Source: an uncultured bacterium
GTDB taxonomy: Bacteria > Cyanobacteriota > Vampirovibrionia > Gastranaerophilales > Gastranaerophilaceae
Direction: 5' to 3'
NCBI GenBank assembly: GCA_949296355.1
Contig: CASFPS010000010.1
Location: 32,825-96,824 of the forward strand
Length of the DNA: 64,000 nt
Under the pieces are notes generated by a model. It was not told the DNA's origin. It did not search any database and worked only from the letters and a program-made list of their open reading frames with translations. The position numbers were made by a program, and so were the translations under genes. Below, in pieces: positions 62,945-64,000 of the stretch. The first letter of the stretch is position 1. Every line of letters begins with the position of its first letter.

Positions 62945-63983
62945 AGTGCGTGACGAATTTGAAATGCTGCTTGAAGAAAGTTTTGCTAAAACAAACAGTG
63001 TTGCAGATATCGTTGAAGGTACAGTAATTAAAAAAGAATCAGAAGGTTATCTCGTTAGCGTTAAAGGCGCAAAAATGGAAGCTTTCTTATCAAACAGAGA
63101 ACTTTCAAGCGATGCAGAAGAATTAGAAATCGGTGATACAAGAGAGTTCTATGTATTAAAAGAAGAAAACAATGACGATCCTATGCAGTTATCACTTAAG
63201 AGAATCGCATTTGCTCAAGCATGGGCGCAGTTAAATGACGCTAAAATTCAGGGTGATACAATTCTTGCTAAAGTTGTTTCAACTGTTAAAGGCGGTGTAC
63301 TGGTTGACGTTGCAGACCTTAAAGGCTTCATCCCGTCATCTCAATTAAGAACAGGCACTCCGTTCGACGGTCTTATCGACCAGAAAATTGAAGTTAAAGT
63401 TCTTGAAGCTGACCCTAAGAAAAATAAACTTATTCTTTCTCAGAGACAGGCTGTTGCAGAACAGAGAGATCAGGTTGTAGACAACGTTCTTTCATCACTT
63501 GAAGAAGATCAGGTTGTAAAAGGTAACGTTGTAAGAATTACAGACTTCGGTGCTTTCGTTGACATTAACGGCATCGACGGACTTCTTCCAATCTCTGAAA
63601 TTTCATGGCAGAGAATTAAACACCCGTCTGATGTTTTGACTCTCGGAGATACTATCGAAGTTAAAATTATCAAAATCGACCACGAATTAAAGAGAATTTC
63701 TTTATCTTTAAAGAGAATGGGCGAAAACCCTTGGCAGCAAATTGAAGGTCAGTTTGAAGAAGGGCAGATTGTTAAAGGAACTGTTAATAAAGTAACAACA
63801 TTCGGTGCTTTCATTAATATCTTCCCCGGAGTTGAAGCTCTTCTTCCGGTATCTGAAATGTCTGACGAGAACGTTAATCCGTTCAACATGTTCAAAGTAG
63901 GTTCTGAAGTTGATGTATTAATCAAAAAATTCACTCCGAAAGAACACAGAATCGCTCTCAGCGTAAAAGATATTCAGAAATAA
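62931..63983 (+). CDS. rpsA: 30S ribosomal protein S1
   Basis: S1 helps mRNA bind the ribosome. The 350 residues form four S1 (OB-fold) domains, with starts near residues 28, 110, 190 and 275, for example GTVIKKESEGYLVSVKGAKMEAFL and GNVVRITDFGAFVDINGIDGLLPISEISW. The four-domain form is smaller than E. coli S1 (six domains) and similar to those in Cyanobacteria and other phyla. The AAGGAGG site lies within the end of ispH. An S1 of this type may affect use of leaderless mRNAs, which need it less. Confidence 0.94.
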   Translation: MTATEVRDEFEMLLEESFAKTNSVADIVEGTVIKKESEGYLVSVKGAKMEAFLSNRELSSDAEELEIGDTREFYVLKEENNDDPMQLSLKRIAFAQAWAQLNDAKIQGDTILAKVVSTVKGGVLVDVADLKGFIPSSQLRTGTPFDGLIDQKIEVKVLEADPKKNKLILSQRQAVAEQRDQVVDNVLSSLEEDQVVKGNVVRITDFGAFVDINGIDGLLPISEISWQRIKHPSDVLTLGDTIEVKIIKIDHELKRISLSLKRMGENPWQQIEGQFEEGQIVKGTVNKVTTFGAFINIFPGVEALLPVSEMSDENVNPFNMFKVGSEVDVLIKKFTPKEHRIALSVKDIQK

Positions 63984-64000
63984 TTATAAAAGATAAAAAT

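Overview
The window looks like part of the chromosome of an AT-rich, Gram-negative, fermentative bacterium. The best fit is a gut Melainabacterium of the Gastranaerophilales type, a non-photosynthetic sister group of Cyanobacteria. This is inference from gene content, not from a marker search. Signs of an outer membrane with LPS are kdsD, two GT9-type glycosyltransferases, a LolA-like carrier and WecB. Signs of fermentation are pyruvate formate-lyase and ATP-dependent PEP carboxykinase. Several proteins of unknown function resemble lineage-specific proteins.

Layout. 1-2.9 kb: end of a GT9 glycosyltransferase, then a minus-strand LolA/MMPL exporter pair. 3-9.5 kb: a small-RNA candidate, dnaB, mntP, wecB, an Fe-S oxidoreductase, kdsD and a CDF transporter. 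9.6-15 kb: a basic secreted protein, a MarR-EmrB efflux unit, pdxJ and a MurT-like ligase. 15.4-18.3 kb: a YtxH/DUF948 cluster, a tandem cloverleaf-like repeat array with a DUF559 endonuclease gene between its units, and tRNA-Leu(UAA). 18.4-22.8 kb: a GltD-type oxidoreductase, pilT and pckA. 22.8-25.8 kb: a 1.1-kb nested inverted repeat, then an AAA+ ATPase gene broken by one frameshift and preceded by an attenuator-like leader. 25.8-31 kb: nanE-nanK, a lipoprotein, a HExxH protein and a papain-like protein. 31-36.6 kb: a run of minus-strand genes (degenerate GGDEF protein, BioY, RimI, HicB-like, GerMN, LmeA-like). 36.6-41 kb: mutS and tpiA around 1 kb of repeats. 41-48.9 kb: TPR proteins, an ACT protein, a response regulator, accD-accA and a TPR-glycosyltransferase. 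48.9-52.4 kb: recN with a TPR partner, and an MBL hydrolase. 52.5-55 kb: pyruvate formate-lyase split into two genes. 55-64 kb: a SprA-like metalloprotease, uvrC, an MNT nucleotidyltransferase, uvrA, ispH and rpsA.

Two themes run through the window. First, the intergenic DNA is a mosaic of short palindromic and tandem repeats. Some reach into genes: they add a peptide to UvrA, form part of the LolA signal peptide, lie at the UvrC 3' end and sit exactly between the two halves of PFL. Second, many genes, including the repair genes mutS, uvrA, uvrC and the recN operon, have a -10-like hexamer ending 6 or 7 bases before the ATG and no Shine-Dalgarno sequence, as expected for leaderless mRNAs. Other genes carry strong AGGAG sites.

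The most notable candidates for something undescribed are the obligately two-part pyruvate formate-lyase, the DUF559 gene inside a three-hairpin repeat array, and the terminator/antiterminator leader of the AAA+ gene.
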